Shown: positions 9,636 through 21,700, counted from the stretch's first letter. The stretch is DNA of 64,000 nt from Nemopilema nomurai (GCA_003864495.1 ML133471.1:2788257-2852256), one strand, 5' to 3'. Program-made: numbers and translations. Notes: generated by a model not told the origin, from the sequence alone.

Positions 9636-12387
9636 ACGTGGAGCCACACAAGAACGATGTTTTTTTTAAAACCCAAAGCGAAGAATTTTGTTTTACACTT
9701 GCTAGAGCTGTTATGAAAGAAGATGCCAAGGACGGAAAGAAACGAGAAAAGGAAAAGATACCAAGCAAAATAACATCTTTTATTAAACAAAGAAACAGCA
9801 GGGTGTGGGTACAAGAGTTCCCATTTGGCCTAAAGCCAGCATCCCACCTAATAATTCTGATCGCGATGTCATCAATCATTTAAAAGCAGTTCCAGAAATA
9901 CTAAAGGAACACCTCAAGGAGACAATTCCTCGGGTCCACAAGGAGACAGTCCACAAGGAGACAGTCCACAAGGAGACAGTCCACAAGGAGACAGTCCACA
10001 AGGAGACAGTCCACAAGGAGACAGTCCACAAGGAGACAGTCCACAAGGAGACAGTCCACAAGGAGACAGTCCACAAGGAGACAGTCCACAAGGAGACAGT
10101 CCACAAGGAGACAGTCCACAAGGAGACAGTCCACAAGGAGACAGTCCACAAGGAGACAGTCCACAAGGAGACAGTCCACAAGGAGACAGTCCACAAGGAG
10201 ACAGTCCACAAGGAGACAGTCCACAAGGAGACAGTCCACAAAAAGAAGTACAAAAGAGGTTGCTGCTCTGGATAAAAATTACGAAGAGCAGAAAATTGAT
10301 AATTCTACAAATGGTGTCTCAAGTCATTATTATCATGAAATTAAGCTGAGTTTCACAGGCATTATTGCACAGGAATTTGAAGCTGTAAGAAATGGAAGAA
10401 AACGCATACATCTACGTTGCAAAGTATGCAATGAGCGCGAAGACGAAGCGAAAAAGCTTTCTAAGAATGGGTCAGTTGCTATTGCACAAGAAGTTAGAGC
10501 AGATGGGAGGACAGACTCAAATTGATTGTAGACCACCTACAATCTTCAATACATAAAGCAGCAAAAAATCAAACAACAACTGGAATCTGCTTGGAAGAGA
10601 AAAATTTCAAGCATCCATCGTTGAGATGTTTAACAAAACAAAAACCAGATGTGGTACGCTTTTCAATAAACTTGGCTTACCATGTCTACAATGATTGTCT
10701 TCTGGAAACAATTTCCGCTCATTCCTGGCCAGCTCGATCACTGGCAAAAATTGCTGCCGAAAGACTTGTTGCCCTCGTCACTGATGAAGGACCCGATGCT
10801 GTCCTGCCAGATTTTGTCCCAGCTAACGCAGACTTGCATTACAAAGATCCGGTCTACTACCGAGAGATGTTGTCAGCAATCTATGTAGTTGAGCAAAAAA
10901 ACAAAGGAAATGTACGACCAGTGTGTTGCTTTCAGTATACAGATTGACGGGAGCGTAAGCAACATATGCGGGACCACAAATTTGTAAGCTGTCGTATCGT
11001 TATGCCAAATGGTGAATACAACACAAAGTTCATGATCATGCATTCTCCCCAAGAAAGAGGCTCTCTGGGCTTATTGCAGGCAGTTAACGAAGCTTTGAGA
11101 GTATGCGAGGTAGATGAGAAGTTAATGAGTATACCCACAGATGGAAAAGCTGCGAATACTGGGTGCAATTCAGGACCCTGGAAGCGTCTAAGTGATCAAT
11201 GGAACATAAATATTCTCACATTCTGTTGTTGCGCCCATCGTTCTGACCTTGCAGTTGAGTCTATAATTCAAACAGTGCCGGGGTTAAAAATATGGAAAGC
11301 TTCGCTCACTGGAGTCGCGAAGTACTTTCGTACGTCAACAGTGAAAACAAAAATTCTAAAACAAGTGAAGCAAGATGCAAAACAATTTCCGAGACAACAT
11401 GAAGTGAGGTTTGCAGAGCACTTTCTCCAACTCGTTGAGGCCATACTTGTGTAAGGAAGTGTGGAATGAACTAAAAGTAAATGGGGACCGTAACGAAAAG
11501 GCAGAGGCAAGTGGTTTTTTGAAGACTTGGGACGAAAAGCACATTTGGCTTACATCTCTCATGGGTGACATCCTGGAAATCTTAACAGTTTTGCAAAAAC
11601 ATTTTCAGCGAGATAGCCTTCTTATCACTGACATCCTTACATTCCGTGATGCAGCATTGAGGAGATTTCAACTCATGGAAGTCTTACCATCCCCAGGAAA
11701 GCGAGAATAATTTTGGAAGAATGACATAGAACATCTTACTGAACCACAAAGAATTGTCATAACAACTTTGTAACAACAAACAGAAGAAATTCCCTCGCAA
11801 TTCGCACTGAAGTGGTTCAAGCTGCATCAGAATTTCTTGAAAGACGCCTGCATACAGAACAGGAAAAAATATTAGAAGATATAAGGCAACTTTTGAACAC
11901 AAATTCACTGTCTGTTTTTATAAAAGCAGGTATTTCCTTCGTAAAACGCCTTTTCCCTGGCAATGGGTAACTTTGCTGATGACAGTTGCGAGCAATAGAG
12001 TAGAATCAAAGATGTAGAATTTCTCCCAATGTTATCGGTTCAAATCTCTCAGTTCGTTTGCGCAAGTTAGTAGCAATAACGACTGGAATTGTGCACAAAA
12101 TATTTGCTGCTATTATGAGTCTATCACCACATTCGATGCAAACAGAACGCATTGTTTCGCATCACAATATCATGGCCAGTGATGCAAGAGTATCAATGAC
12201 AGATGATACAATTAATACTCGCTTATTCATTGCGTTGAATGGCATTAGAACTGCTCATTACGACCCAAGAGCTGCTGTTACTCATTTTCTTGCTACAAAA
12301 GAACGAAGAAACCGAGAACCAGACTTTGAAACTTATAGCAGACGTCAATTTGTGAAGAAATTTTTCAGAAAAGATGGACACTTTTAG
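9636..12387 (+). pseudogene. hAT transposase pseudogene, unit 1
   Basis: Remnant of a transposase that would cut and paste a hAT element. Pieces in order: a Lys/Glu-rich N-terminal stretch with KIPSKITSFIKQRN (frame of 9638-9883); the minisatellite; a zinc-finger-like HLRCKVCNE (10412-10438); a helical region (10522-10947); the core with IPTDGKAANTG (likely second catalytic Asp at 11140), CCCAHRSDLA (11224-11253) and RFAEHFLQL (about 11407-11433); a further piece 11411-11710; and the C-terminal dimerisation domain 12058-12387 with ERIVSHHNIM, YDPRAAVTHFL and FETYSRRQFVKKFF. It is broken by TGA at 10945, next to an IQIDGS motif (likely first catalytic Asp) that sits in another frame, by a frame change near 11440 and by stops at 11710-12003. 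A private A insertion near 10571 shifts the frame further. A multi-exon gene is less likely, since no good splice sites flank the breaks. Confidence 0.85.
9936..10235 (+). repeat. 15-bp minisatellite, unit 1 (20 copies)
   Basis: Twenty perfect head-to-tail copies of CCACAAGGAGACAGT. A likely seed, CCTCAAGGAGACAAT, lies at 9912-9926 and differs at two positions. The period is a multiple of three and no frame on either strand contains a stop, which explains the long, low-complexity open frames on both strands. It sits in the N-terminal part of the transposase relic. Confidence 0.97.
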
Positions 12388-12489
12388 TTATAAACTAGCG
12401 ATCAGTGATTTTGTTCTATGGTCTATAGCAATGTTTTAAGAATATTTTTGAAAGCCTGTTTATTTGTAAATTCTACCTTTATCTGTATG

Positions 12490-12579
12490 CCCTTTTCTCA
12501 AATGCCCCACCAGTGAAAAATTTTTAAAAAATGCCCTTCACTGCATAGCTATAATTGTTGCCCTCCGCTGAGAAAAGGG
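12490..12579. repeat. Right-end hairpin of the hAT element, unit 1
   Basis: CCCTTTTCTCA (12490-12500) pairs perfectly with TGAGAAAAGGG (12569-12579) around 68 bases. The loop contains CCCCACCAGTG and the likely element end CTTCACTG. Equivalents lie at 25056-25145, 40249-40338 and 53568-53657. Confidence 0.55.
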
Positions 12580-12847
12580 ACTACCAGCATAAATGTAGGC
12601 GACAGTTCTCTCCAAAGAACGTGAGTTTTACCAACAAAATTTAACAAACCAAAAAAAATGATTTGGGCGACCAAGGGCAAGGGACAATAGAAAGGCAAGT
12701 AGATAAATGAACAAGGAAGAAAATTAACGGCCTGTTTTCGGAAAACATTCGGAAAAGCCTCTAGTACTCATCTAATTAAGAAGCAATTGCAAAACTGGAA
12801 TAATTGATGGGCTTCGTTATTTACAAATGACTTGTCAGGGCCAGTAA
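12580..12847. other. Non-genic linker between hAT element and left relic monomer
   Basis: About 270 bp of A-rich sequence with no open frame of note and no recognisable element. The same linker follows the hAT element in units 2, 3 and 4 with very few changes. Confidence 0.5.
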
Positions 12848-13006
12848 TATCACACGATTTATTGTTTGGAAGGGAAAAGGGCATGATTAGCACAGTTTCA
12901 GGCTGCCTAAGTTCTTGTCCTGTTTGCAATTATGGTTCGCTGTTCAGTGATAATTACTGACGATTGCCCGTCCTGTCTGAACACAGTTTATAGGCATCAG
13001 GACAAG
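12848..13006 (+). repeat. Diverged satellite copy, left of array B
   Basis: Partial old copy of the 298-bp satellite. TATCAC..TTTGGAAGGGAAAAGGGC..ATGATTAGC aligns with TATCACC..TTGAAGTGGGGCATAGGGGCGATGAG. CAGTTTCAGGCTGCCTAAGTT aligns with CGTTTCAGGTGCCTTAGGTT, and TATAGGCATCAGGAC aligns with AATAGGTATCGTAGGAC. Similarity is clear for about 90 bp and patchy after that. Confidence 0.6.
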
Positions 13007-13250
13007 TCTTAAGGATGAACATCAACAAATAAATCGGAAAAACAGTAAGCAGAAAATATTTCCCCTATATAGCATCCCTCTTATCGATCTTAATCATCCT
13101 GTTCTTTCGTCTTTAGTTCAGTTGGCGGATGGAGAGGATGGACTACAAGGGACGGAAATGGATGATTTTCATCTGGAAAAAGCAGTGAGTAGTTTTGCTC
13201 ACTTAGCGCGCTTTGTTTTTTTATATTGTTGTTTTGCTTATTATGAGTAT
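13007..13250. other. Non-genic linker before array B
   Basis: About 240 bp joining the relic monomer to the clean array. It contains a short stem GTGAG-N8-CTCAC near 13184-13201. No gene or element recognised. Recurs in units 2, 3 and 4. Confidence 0.5.
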
Positions 13251-15447
13251 TAACGTGGGTAGTTTGTTTCCTACCTGTTTCGCATGACGGTGTTCCATCA
13301 CCATTCATCGCCTTGAAGTGGGGCATAGGGGCGATGAGAAACGTCGTTTCAGGTGCCTTAGGTTGTTGTGTTTTTGTAATCACAATCCTAAATTCATTGT
13401 TTAGTACCGACAGTGCATCCTCGGTCAGTACACAAGAACATTGAATAGGTATCGTAGGACGGTTATGCGATACCAAATGGAGAGTTTTGCAAGTTAAACC
13501 AATAATTTGGAGCAACTACATGTCTCATAGTGATAAGTATAATTGGTAACTTGGGTAGTTTGTTTCCTACCTGTTTCGCATGACGGTGTTCTATCACCAT
13601 TCATCGCCTTGAAGTGGGGCATAGGGGCGATGAGAAACGTCGTTTCAGGTGCCTTAGGTTGTTGTGTTTTTGTAATCACAATCCTAAATTCATTGTTTAG
13701 TACCGACTATGGCCCCTTGGTCAGTACACAAGAACATTGAATAGGTATCGTAGGACGGTTATGCGATACCAAATGGGAGAGTTTTTGCAAGTTAAACCAA
13801 TAATTTGGAGCAACTACATGTCTCATAGTGATAAGTATAATTGGTAACTTGGGTAGTTTGTTTCCTACCTGTTTCGCATGACGGTGTTCCATCACCATTC
13901 ATCGCCTTGAAGTGGGGCATAGGGGCGATGAGAAACGTCGTTTCAGGTGCCTTAGGTTGTTGTGTTTTTGTAATCACAATCCTAAATTCATTGTTTAGTA
14001 CCGACTATGGCCCCTTGGTCAGTACACAAGAACATTGAATAGGTATCGTAGGACGGTTATGCGATACCAAATGGGAGAGTTTTTGCAAGTTAAACCAATA
14101 ATTTGGAGCAGCTACATGTCTCATAGTGATAAGTATAATTGGTAACTTGGGTAGTTTGTTTCCTACCTGTTTCGCATGACGGTGTTCTATCACCATTCAT
14201 CGCCTTGAAGTGGGGCATAGGGGCGATGAGAAACGTCGTTTCAGGTGCCTTAGGTTGTTGTGTTTTTGTAATCACAATCCTAAATTCATTGTTTAGTACC
14301 GACTATGGCCCCTCGGTCAGTACACAAGAACATTGAATAGGTATCGTAGGACGGTTATGCGATACCAAATGGGAGAGTTTTTGCAAGTTAAACCAATAAT
14401 TTGGAGCAGCTACATGTCTCATAGTGATAAGTATAATTGGTAACTTGGGTAGTTTGTTTCCTACCTGTTTCGCATGACGGTGTTCTATCACCATTCATCG
14501 CCTTGAAGTGGGGCATAGGGGCGATGAGAAACGTCGTTTCAGGTGCCTTAGGTTGTTGTGTTTTTGTAATCACAATCCTAAATTCATTGTTTAGTACCGA
14601 CTATGGCCCCTTGGTCAGTACACAAGAACATTGAATAGGTATCGTAGGACGGTTATGCGATACCAAATGGGAGAGTTTTTGCAAGTTAAACCAATAATTT
14701 GGAGCAGCTACATGTCTCATAGTGATAAGTATAATTGGTAACTTGGGTAGTTTGTTTCCTACCTGTTTCGCATGACGGTGTTCTATCACCATTCATCGCC
14801 TTGAAGTGGGGCATAGGGGCGATGAGAAACGTCGTTTCAGGTGCCTTAGGTTGTTGTGTTTTTGTAATCACAATCCTAAATTCATTGTTTAGTACCGACT
14901 ATGGCCCCTGGTCAGTACACAAGAACATTGAATAGGTATCGTAGGACGGTTATGCGATACCAAATGGGAGAGTTTTTGCAAGTTAAACCAATAATTTGGA
15001 GCAGCTACATGTCTCATAGTGATAAGTATAATTGGTAACTTGGGTAGTTTGTTTCCTACCTGTTTCGCATGACGGTGTTCTATCACCATTCATCGCCTTG
15101 AAGTGGGGCATAGGGGCGATGAGAAACGTCGTTTCAGGTGCCTTAGGTTGTTGTGTTTTTGTAATCACAATTCCCAGTTCATTGTTTAGTACCGACTATG
15201 GCCCCTCGGTCAGTACACAAGAACATTGAATAGGTATCGTAGGACGGTTATGCGATACCAAATGGGAGAGTTTTTGCAAGTTAAACCAATAATTTGGAGC
15301 AACTACATATCTCATAGTGATAAGTATAATTGGTAACATGGGTAGTTTGTTTCCTACCTGTTTCGCATGACGGTGTTCCATCGCCATTCATCGCCTTGAA
15401 GTGGGGCATAGGGGCGATGAGAAACGTCGTTTCAGGTGCCTTAGGTT
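13251..15447 (+). repeat. 298-bp satellite array B (about 7.4 monomers)
   Basis: Same satellite. Marker copies at about 13336, 13628, 13927, 14225, 14523, 14821, 15118 and 15416. It lacks the leftmost monomer type seen in arrays A, C, D and E (the GCGATACGAAATTGG form), so that monomer was probably lost here. The last monomer has the CATATCTCATAG, TAACATGGG and CCATCGCCATTC variants found in the last monomer of all five arrays. Confidence 0.95.
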
Positions 15448-15737
15448 ATTGTGTTATTTGTGATGACAGTCCTCCGTTCAACGCTCTAGTATGACCTCAG
15501 CTCGTGGGCTACATACGCAGCAGCATTGAATAGGCATATCTCGACGAGATATCCACGGGTAGAGCGATTGTTACGAATCAACCAATGATTAGGAGCGACT
15601 ACACCTAGTGTTAGTGGTTATATTTGATTTGCCTTATGCGCCCTCTGTCTTCCGTGGCTAAGGATTCCCTCTCTTCCATTTGAGCATAGTTGGGGACTCA
15701 GGACGGCGGTTTGAAAGGGATGCTGAGGCTTTTCAGG
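15448..15737 (+). repeat. Diverged satellite copy, right edge of array B
   Basis: Same relic monomer as at 2709-2998, essentially identical, including the ATATCTCG-A-CGAGATAT dyad. Its presence in every unit shows it was part of the unit before amplification. Confidence 0.72.
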
Positions 15738-18700
15738 ACGATTTACAACATCTTCTAACCTGAAAGAACGGTAAGCCAAGCAATTTGTTTCGTTGTTCGC
15801 TTACTAGGCCCCTATCATTAATAAAGTTGCAGGTATCTCATGCGCTCAGTGTTCCACACTTCTTCATTCTTCACTTGGGTATTTGGGCGTCTACAAACGC
15901 CTTTCATGTAATTTAGATTTTTTTTTTTTTTTTTAATCACCTCCGTCTTCCGATGTTTAGGGCTTAGTTTCGTGAATCGCGAAGCAAGACATGCTACAGT
16001 CCTGAGCAATGTACGTAAAAGAGCAGTGAGAACGGCTAAAGGAACGCGTACAAAGTGCAGAAGGAAAGCTTGCGAAAAGGAAAGCGAGTTCGTACAAGTT
16101 GAAACTTACAGGATTAGCTAACAAGAATTCGATTGCACAAGATTGTATGTTAAAATAATTTATGAAACTAGAATTTTGGTGTAATCATCAACTACTTTCA
16201 CGATCAATCTCTGATTTGATGACCTTTCCAAGGTATGAATGCCACCAATTTTTAGATCGTTTATATTATGAATTCTTAAGTCCCCACAGAACACTTTCAA
16301 GTCTGGTATTTGTAGTTGATCTAGTATCATTTTTTCATGTGCTGGACAAAGGTGTAGAACCAGGAAGAGCCTCGCCCCAACTTTCGATTGCTCAGTCTAT
16401 TCGTATATTCCTCTTCCATCTTGGTAAAACCCAACTTATCTTGCATCTAACCTATTGTTTCAAATTCTAGCAAATATTCTTTCGCATGGTTGTGAATGGA
16501 AAACAGCTGAGACAGAAATGAGAAAGTCTGTTCATTAGAAGAGGCATAACACGATCAATTACAGGAATCAAATTACACCCTTCAAGAGAAATAACCCTCT
16601 ACCAATGTGCATACCTCATCCTGGTTGCAACCAAAAGGTAAGCAGTGCTGCCTTGTTTCCATTCTATTCCCAGGGTTTCCCAGTGCTTACCACGAAAGTT
16701 GTGACTAGAATACATTTTATAAATATACCATCCAAACGTCTTGATAGAAAGGTAGAAAAATATGCACTTTTATGCAAATCAAATATCTACGAGGAGAACT
16801 TGATTGCCCCTGCGACCGGAAGCTGATGATCGATGAGTTATTCCAACTAACTTTAAGTGTGACAGTTACCTTGAAATCATAGTGAGAACTATCTTTTAAG
16901 CACCAAGAGTTGTACTGATATTTATTTTACCACCAAAAAGAATTCTACCTGGGCTTGCTCTTCTATTGAAATTTGCCTATAGCTTTGTGAATTGTTTTCA
17001 TAAAATGTGATAACTAGACTTTCTTTCAACTGACCTTTTATCAATTCTTTTCAATACACCGAGCTTTCGTCAGATAAATATCCGTTGTACTTCTTTACCA
17101 TTATAGTTAGAAGACATCTAGTGGATATCTTATGATATGCCTTGTGAATTTGCCGGAGGAAAGGTCTACGCTTCAAGTACGCCTGCTTTTTTCAGAATGG
17201 AAGCCAAAAGACTTCAATAACTTGCTTGAAAAACCATCTTGCATTACCAAACGGAAAGACCATCTCTGCTATTCGTATTGTGAGACTTTCAGCTAAGAGG
17301 GTGACTGACGATTGTGTGATTAGGCACAAATACATATTTGCTCTGAGAGGTCGTGAATTACAAGGAGTTTCCGACGGCCAACTGATTTTGTGATCTTATG
17401 GCATTCAGAATTTTTTCATTAGAGACGTGAAAATCACTTAATAGAAGTAGCTATAGGAGCATGGGCGCTGAATTCATGGGGGCAGTACGGCCAAGTAACC
17501 TTTCTGAAAAGTTGATTTGGGAGACATGTTAATGCTTTACGACAAATTCCATATGTTTGCACAGAAAGCTTTGTTAATTAAAAATGTGAGCGAAAATTGT
17601 TTTAGTGACTTAAACAACTAAAGCACAATTTTATTTGTTTTGATTTGCTGTTTTTCTCTGTTCACTTTATGTTTACTTTTTTTACCAAGACAAATTATTT
17701 AAAGGAAATAAATCCTTCTGTAAAATAATCTCTCATCTTCATAAAAAACGGCTCATAGTTATGAACTAGAGATTTGGATATAAACCTAAACGTATAGGTC
17801 CCATGAATGAGATGGATAAAATTTTAAATGAAAACAGATGACCACTAGAATGATGCTTGAGCTTGAGCAACATGATGGAAGGGTCTTTGCTTCGTGAAAC
17901 TCAAGAAAAGGCCCTTGGATGGAGGCATATTAATTAGACAGTTGTAAGATTAGAGCATATTTTTTGAGATCCTGTAAAAGAAGGCGTTTATAAAACAGGA
18001 GAGGAGTCAACCGGGTGGTTAATCGTCACCCTTTCTTCCTTTCTTTCTTTCTTTCCCCAGCGTCTGTCATATGAATTTTAGCAAGATATCTCACCTTCCA
18101 AAGTTTTCCTAAATATCATAATCAATGCTTTTGAGAATCGTCGCATTTTCTTTTCTGAGCGGTAAAATAATTGTTAATTTCAAGTCTAGGAGATGCATTT
18201 TTAGCCATTCTTTAAGGCTAATTTCAAAAATTTTGTTCGCGTTGTACTCAATTATGTTGATCCTCCTTTGTCTGTAAACATCACTGTTATCCAGGTTGGT
18301 TGGCTTGGCCTAATTGTTCAACTTTTGTTAGGAATAAAGTTTGGATATTCCAAAGAACCTTTACCAACTCATTAGGGCATGTCATGTTGCCGAGATGGCA
18401 TTATGAAGACTCAGAAAGGCTTCTTGTGAAATTCGAATCTTTCACTGGCTTATTACTTTCTGTATGAGATACCAGTAAGCATATCCAAGCAGCCTTTGTA
18501 AGTCACTGTGGCTCAAGCAAAACCACTAGTTGCCCTTTGAGAAGCGCCTTTTACAGCATTCGAAGTGACGATGTAACTGGGATGCAATTGCAGCCGTGGT
18601 GTACAGACTAACCGCAGAACAATACAAAGGAAGAATCTACATCCCCTAAACTATTATGAGCGATCGTGATCCTTTAAGACACACGGAAGGTTTTCACCTT

Positions 18701-21700
18701 TTCTAGGGACCAGGAGCCCCAGTGGATTTAATCGGGAGCTTTTAGTTTATTTGATTTATAGAACATGCTTACGTAAGAGTGCGTTCTTATTTGCCGCTCG
18801 CTCTTCCTTTATCGTTCTGAGTTCCCATAGGATAGAATCGCCACTGGTTGCATATTGTATGCTACATCGCGGTCCCCGTTGTCAAATTGTACAATGGCCA
18901 ATTATACAATTGTACTTTTCTTTTCAGATGATTCTAATACAATTCTGATGAATTTGATAAGCAATCCCATGTAATGCACGTGAGTTCTTCAGTTCGGTTT
19001 CGCGCCTTTTTTATACCTCGGATTCAAAGAGAGGCCATTTCAGTATGTCCGTTAGGGTACACCTTCGTCCACGCCTGCATCTCTGCATCATTTGGATGAT
19101 AATTCTCTAGGATGCAGAACAGAATGAAATTCAAAGAATAATATGATTGCAAGTAAGTGTGTTTACCATTTTTACAGATAATTTTGCTCTCAGTATCGTT
19201 ATTAGCTGTGAAATCGGATATGAATATAGGGTTAGTACAGCTGTTATGGCGAAGAAGTCAATTTTTCTGTGGCCTAAACACTCGCCTCGCTTTGCAAACG
19301 TTAAAATATTTCAGCAACTGCTTGTAGTAAGAGACACTGTTGAATATTATTGATTTGACCATTGAATTCTGTATCGAAATATTTTGTAGGAAAATCTTTC
19401 TGAGATTTATGAGGAATTATTTAAGAAGCATTCTTGATTTTTTCTAACATTGTGATAGCATTCTAAACGAAAACGTCCATATGACATTGCCTGGGGAAAA
19501 TTGATATTTTGCGGCTTCTAACACATCACTTTCTTCATGTGACTTCACGTTTTCTATGTGACTTCGCTTTTCTTTTTTGGGCTTCTTTCGTGAAATTGGC
19601 GGCCAATTTCTAACTGATTTCAGTTGAAATGACGTTTATAAATGAGCATTTGAACAAATTGCAAATTCAAATATCTTGATTTGTGATTTAATCTAAGTTT
19701 CACGTGCCTGCCGCCATTCCTCAAGTACAGACACGGCTTCGTGTGGCGTTCCTGGCTACGAAATGCTTGAATTTTCCCGCCATAATACAATAACAAAGTG
19801 CTCGCGCCAGTTTATTGGCTGGCCGCAGTTTGTAAAAGGCGAAAAACAATAGGATGCTCGATCCAGTCTTTTTCGAAAGCTTCCCGCCATTTTCTTGAGA
19901 AAGGGAATTGAGAAGCCTCACTAGTTGCTAAGTCGCGTGAAATCACCTTCACCTTGGATATGTTCAGTAATGCTGCCCGAATGTAAAAAGTGTCGAATAG
20001 ATAAAAACTTGCATTCAACCAAATTGGACATCTTTAAAAGGAAGGTGTTGGCCTTCGAAAAGCGACTTAAATAACGGGTTACAATCCTTCGCTGACTTAA
20101 AGCCCCTAACTATGGCAAGTATATTCTAGTTTGTACAATTGAAAGACATCACGTTTAAATTAAAAAACTACTTCCACAATCCATATTGCCTATACAAAAT
20201 CTGATCCATGCAGATTTTAAATGAAAGCTCTTGGTGTTTGCTTTCCTTCTAATTTAGAGAAGATATACTAGGGTTACGCGTATACGAGGTATAAACAAGT
20301 TTGACTAAATACTGTTATTTTTTTACATTTTTGAAAGAAGCATCAGGCAAAGGGTACTCTCCCTTTTTGAAAGCAACTAATAATTTGAACTGTGCTCACA
20401 TCTGCAAAAGATCTCTTGTTGTTTGTTGTTCTCATATGTTTCTTTGTAGCATTCTTTCTTTACAATGCAGTTATGATCATTCAGACTATTGATGCAACAT
20501 GGCATAAGATTTATTTCTTTGGTAAAAACTATTTGTTTTCCTGTAGATCCTCTTTCAAAAAGTAAATTTTTAAAGACCTCTTGCATGTCTCAACTGCTCA
20601 GGAGTGAGGCTGAGGAGTGAGAAAAGGTGTGTCAGCATGACATGGTGTGACAATGAAAAGTAGACAAATCAGTCACTATACAATGTCCACTGATCTAGAT
20701 TCAATCGTGAATTTTTTTCAGCATACCCTAGTTTTTCAAGGTGGTGCTATGTTTCATATTTCATTTAAGGAAACACTAAAAATTCATATTTTTGATATTG
20801 CTTACATAGACTGTTAAAATGACATAGCATATCCTTGCTATGTAACAGACACACAAAGATCATTGGTTCTATTTTGCTGTTCTTGCTGGTTCATAAATTG
20901 GATTGATGCAGTAGCACTCTGTGGAGTAATACGTCTTATGAATCCTGAATTTACTGAACTCAGTAGTAGGCCCCTTGAAGAATACTTATTTAAAATCAGT
21001 AGAGATGGTAGAGGGTCAGTTTAATGGAAAGACAGAGCTTTAAAATTTATTTGATCTATTGAGCATTGAAAGGGCACTTATAATATAAGCATTGTCCTGC
21101 AGAAATTTGTTTTACTTCCCACTTCGCAGTTTAAATGTATTTTATTCAAAGAAATGCAAGTATAAATTAATATAGAGATTGGCATTGAAACTTTGTATGT
21201 CTAGAAAACCATGATAATCAGTCATGGCTTAAGTTGTAGCTTAATTGTGCAAATCAAATTTAAATCAAATTAAATCAAGAGTTTAAATCAAATTATACAA
21301 GTACAATGGAATTTGATATTTTTTCATTGTTTTTGTGCTAGTATCTGATATCAAAAGTGTTTCAATCTTGGAAAGTTTAAAATTCTATTTAGATGTACTT
21401 AGGTAAGAAGACATAATCAAGGAGTCTTGCGGGGTTTAAATGACTGTACACATAACTGGCACTTAATTGAAGAATCATACTTAAAATAATCTGATTGAAG
21501 AGTGAAGTTACGTTACAGGTGCATCCAGTTACAGCAAGGCCAAAATGTGCCAACCAACAAAACATATTAGTTGGTCAATCACAAAGAATTTACACAAAGT
21601 TGGAATGTTTGGTGCCCTTTTCACATCATTAGATATTTGCAATGTGAGTGGCAGGGTGTTGAAAAAAAAACCTGCAAATATTCAAAGCTAATTCTACCAT

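Larger units (their letters stand above)
9329..12543 (+). mobile_element. Decayed hAT-family DNA transposon, unit 1
   Basis: About 3.2 kb bounded by weakly matching ends. The left end reads GTGAGTGATTTTTTAAC..AAAGTGGTGGGG. The reverse complement of the right end reads CAGTGAAGGGCATTTTTTAA..CACTGGTGGGG. Short TGCCC/TGCCCC motifs cluster inside both ends, as subterminal binding motifs do in hAT elements. Between them lies a broken hAT transposase gene. No convincing 8-bp target duplication was found, so the exact ends are uncertain. A 15-bp minisatellite has expanded inside the gene. Confidence 0.65.
1..13250 (+). repeat. Macrosatellite unit 1 (5' end outside window)
   Basis: First of five head-to-tail copies of a composite repeat. 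The window opens inside its 298-bp satellite array, so its full length is unknown. Order: satellite array, diverged satellite copy, non-genic block, hAT element with a 20-copy minisatellite, second diverged satellite copy, short linker. The part between arrays (2709-13250) is 10,542 bp, or about 10.24 kb without the minisatellite, almost the same as in the other units. It carries five TTTC repeats near 5302 where the other units have four. What drives the amplification is not visible in the sequence. Confidence 0.93.

Noticed and set aside
9876..10253. Long low-complexity open frames on the minus strand across the minisatellites
   Set aside because: The 15-mer has no stop in any frame, so such frames are inevitable. 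Nothing else supports minus-strand coding.
12035..12055. GGTTCAAATC, resembling a tRNA B box
   Set aside because: No A box or cloverleaf can be drawn upstream; the stretch lies inside the transposase relic.
9329..12543. Exact 8-bp target site duplication for the hAT element
   Set aside because: The bases beside the presumed ends (TCACTCAC on the left, CATAGCTA on the right) do not match, so either the ends are misplaced or the duplication has decayed.
13251..15447. Regular repeats that might suggest a CRISPR array
   Set aside because: The copies are head-to-tail without unique spacers, the monomer is ~298 bp, and the context is eukaryotic.
13251..15447. CENP-B box as evidence for a centromeric satellite
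   Set aside because: I found no match to the 17-bp CENP-B box pattern in the monomer; a centromeric role remains possible but unsupported.
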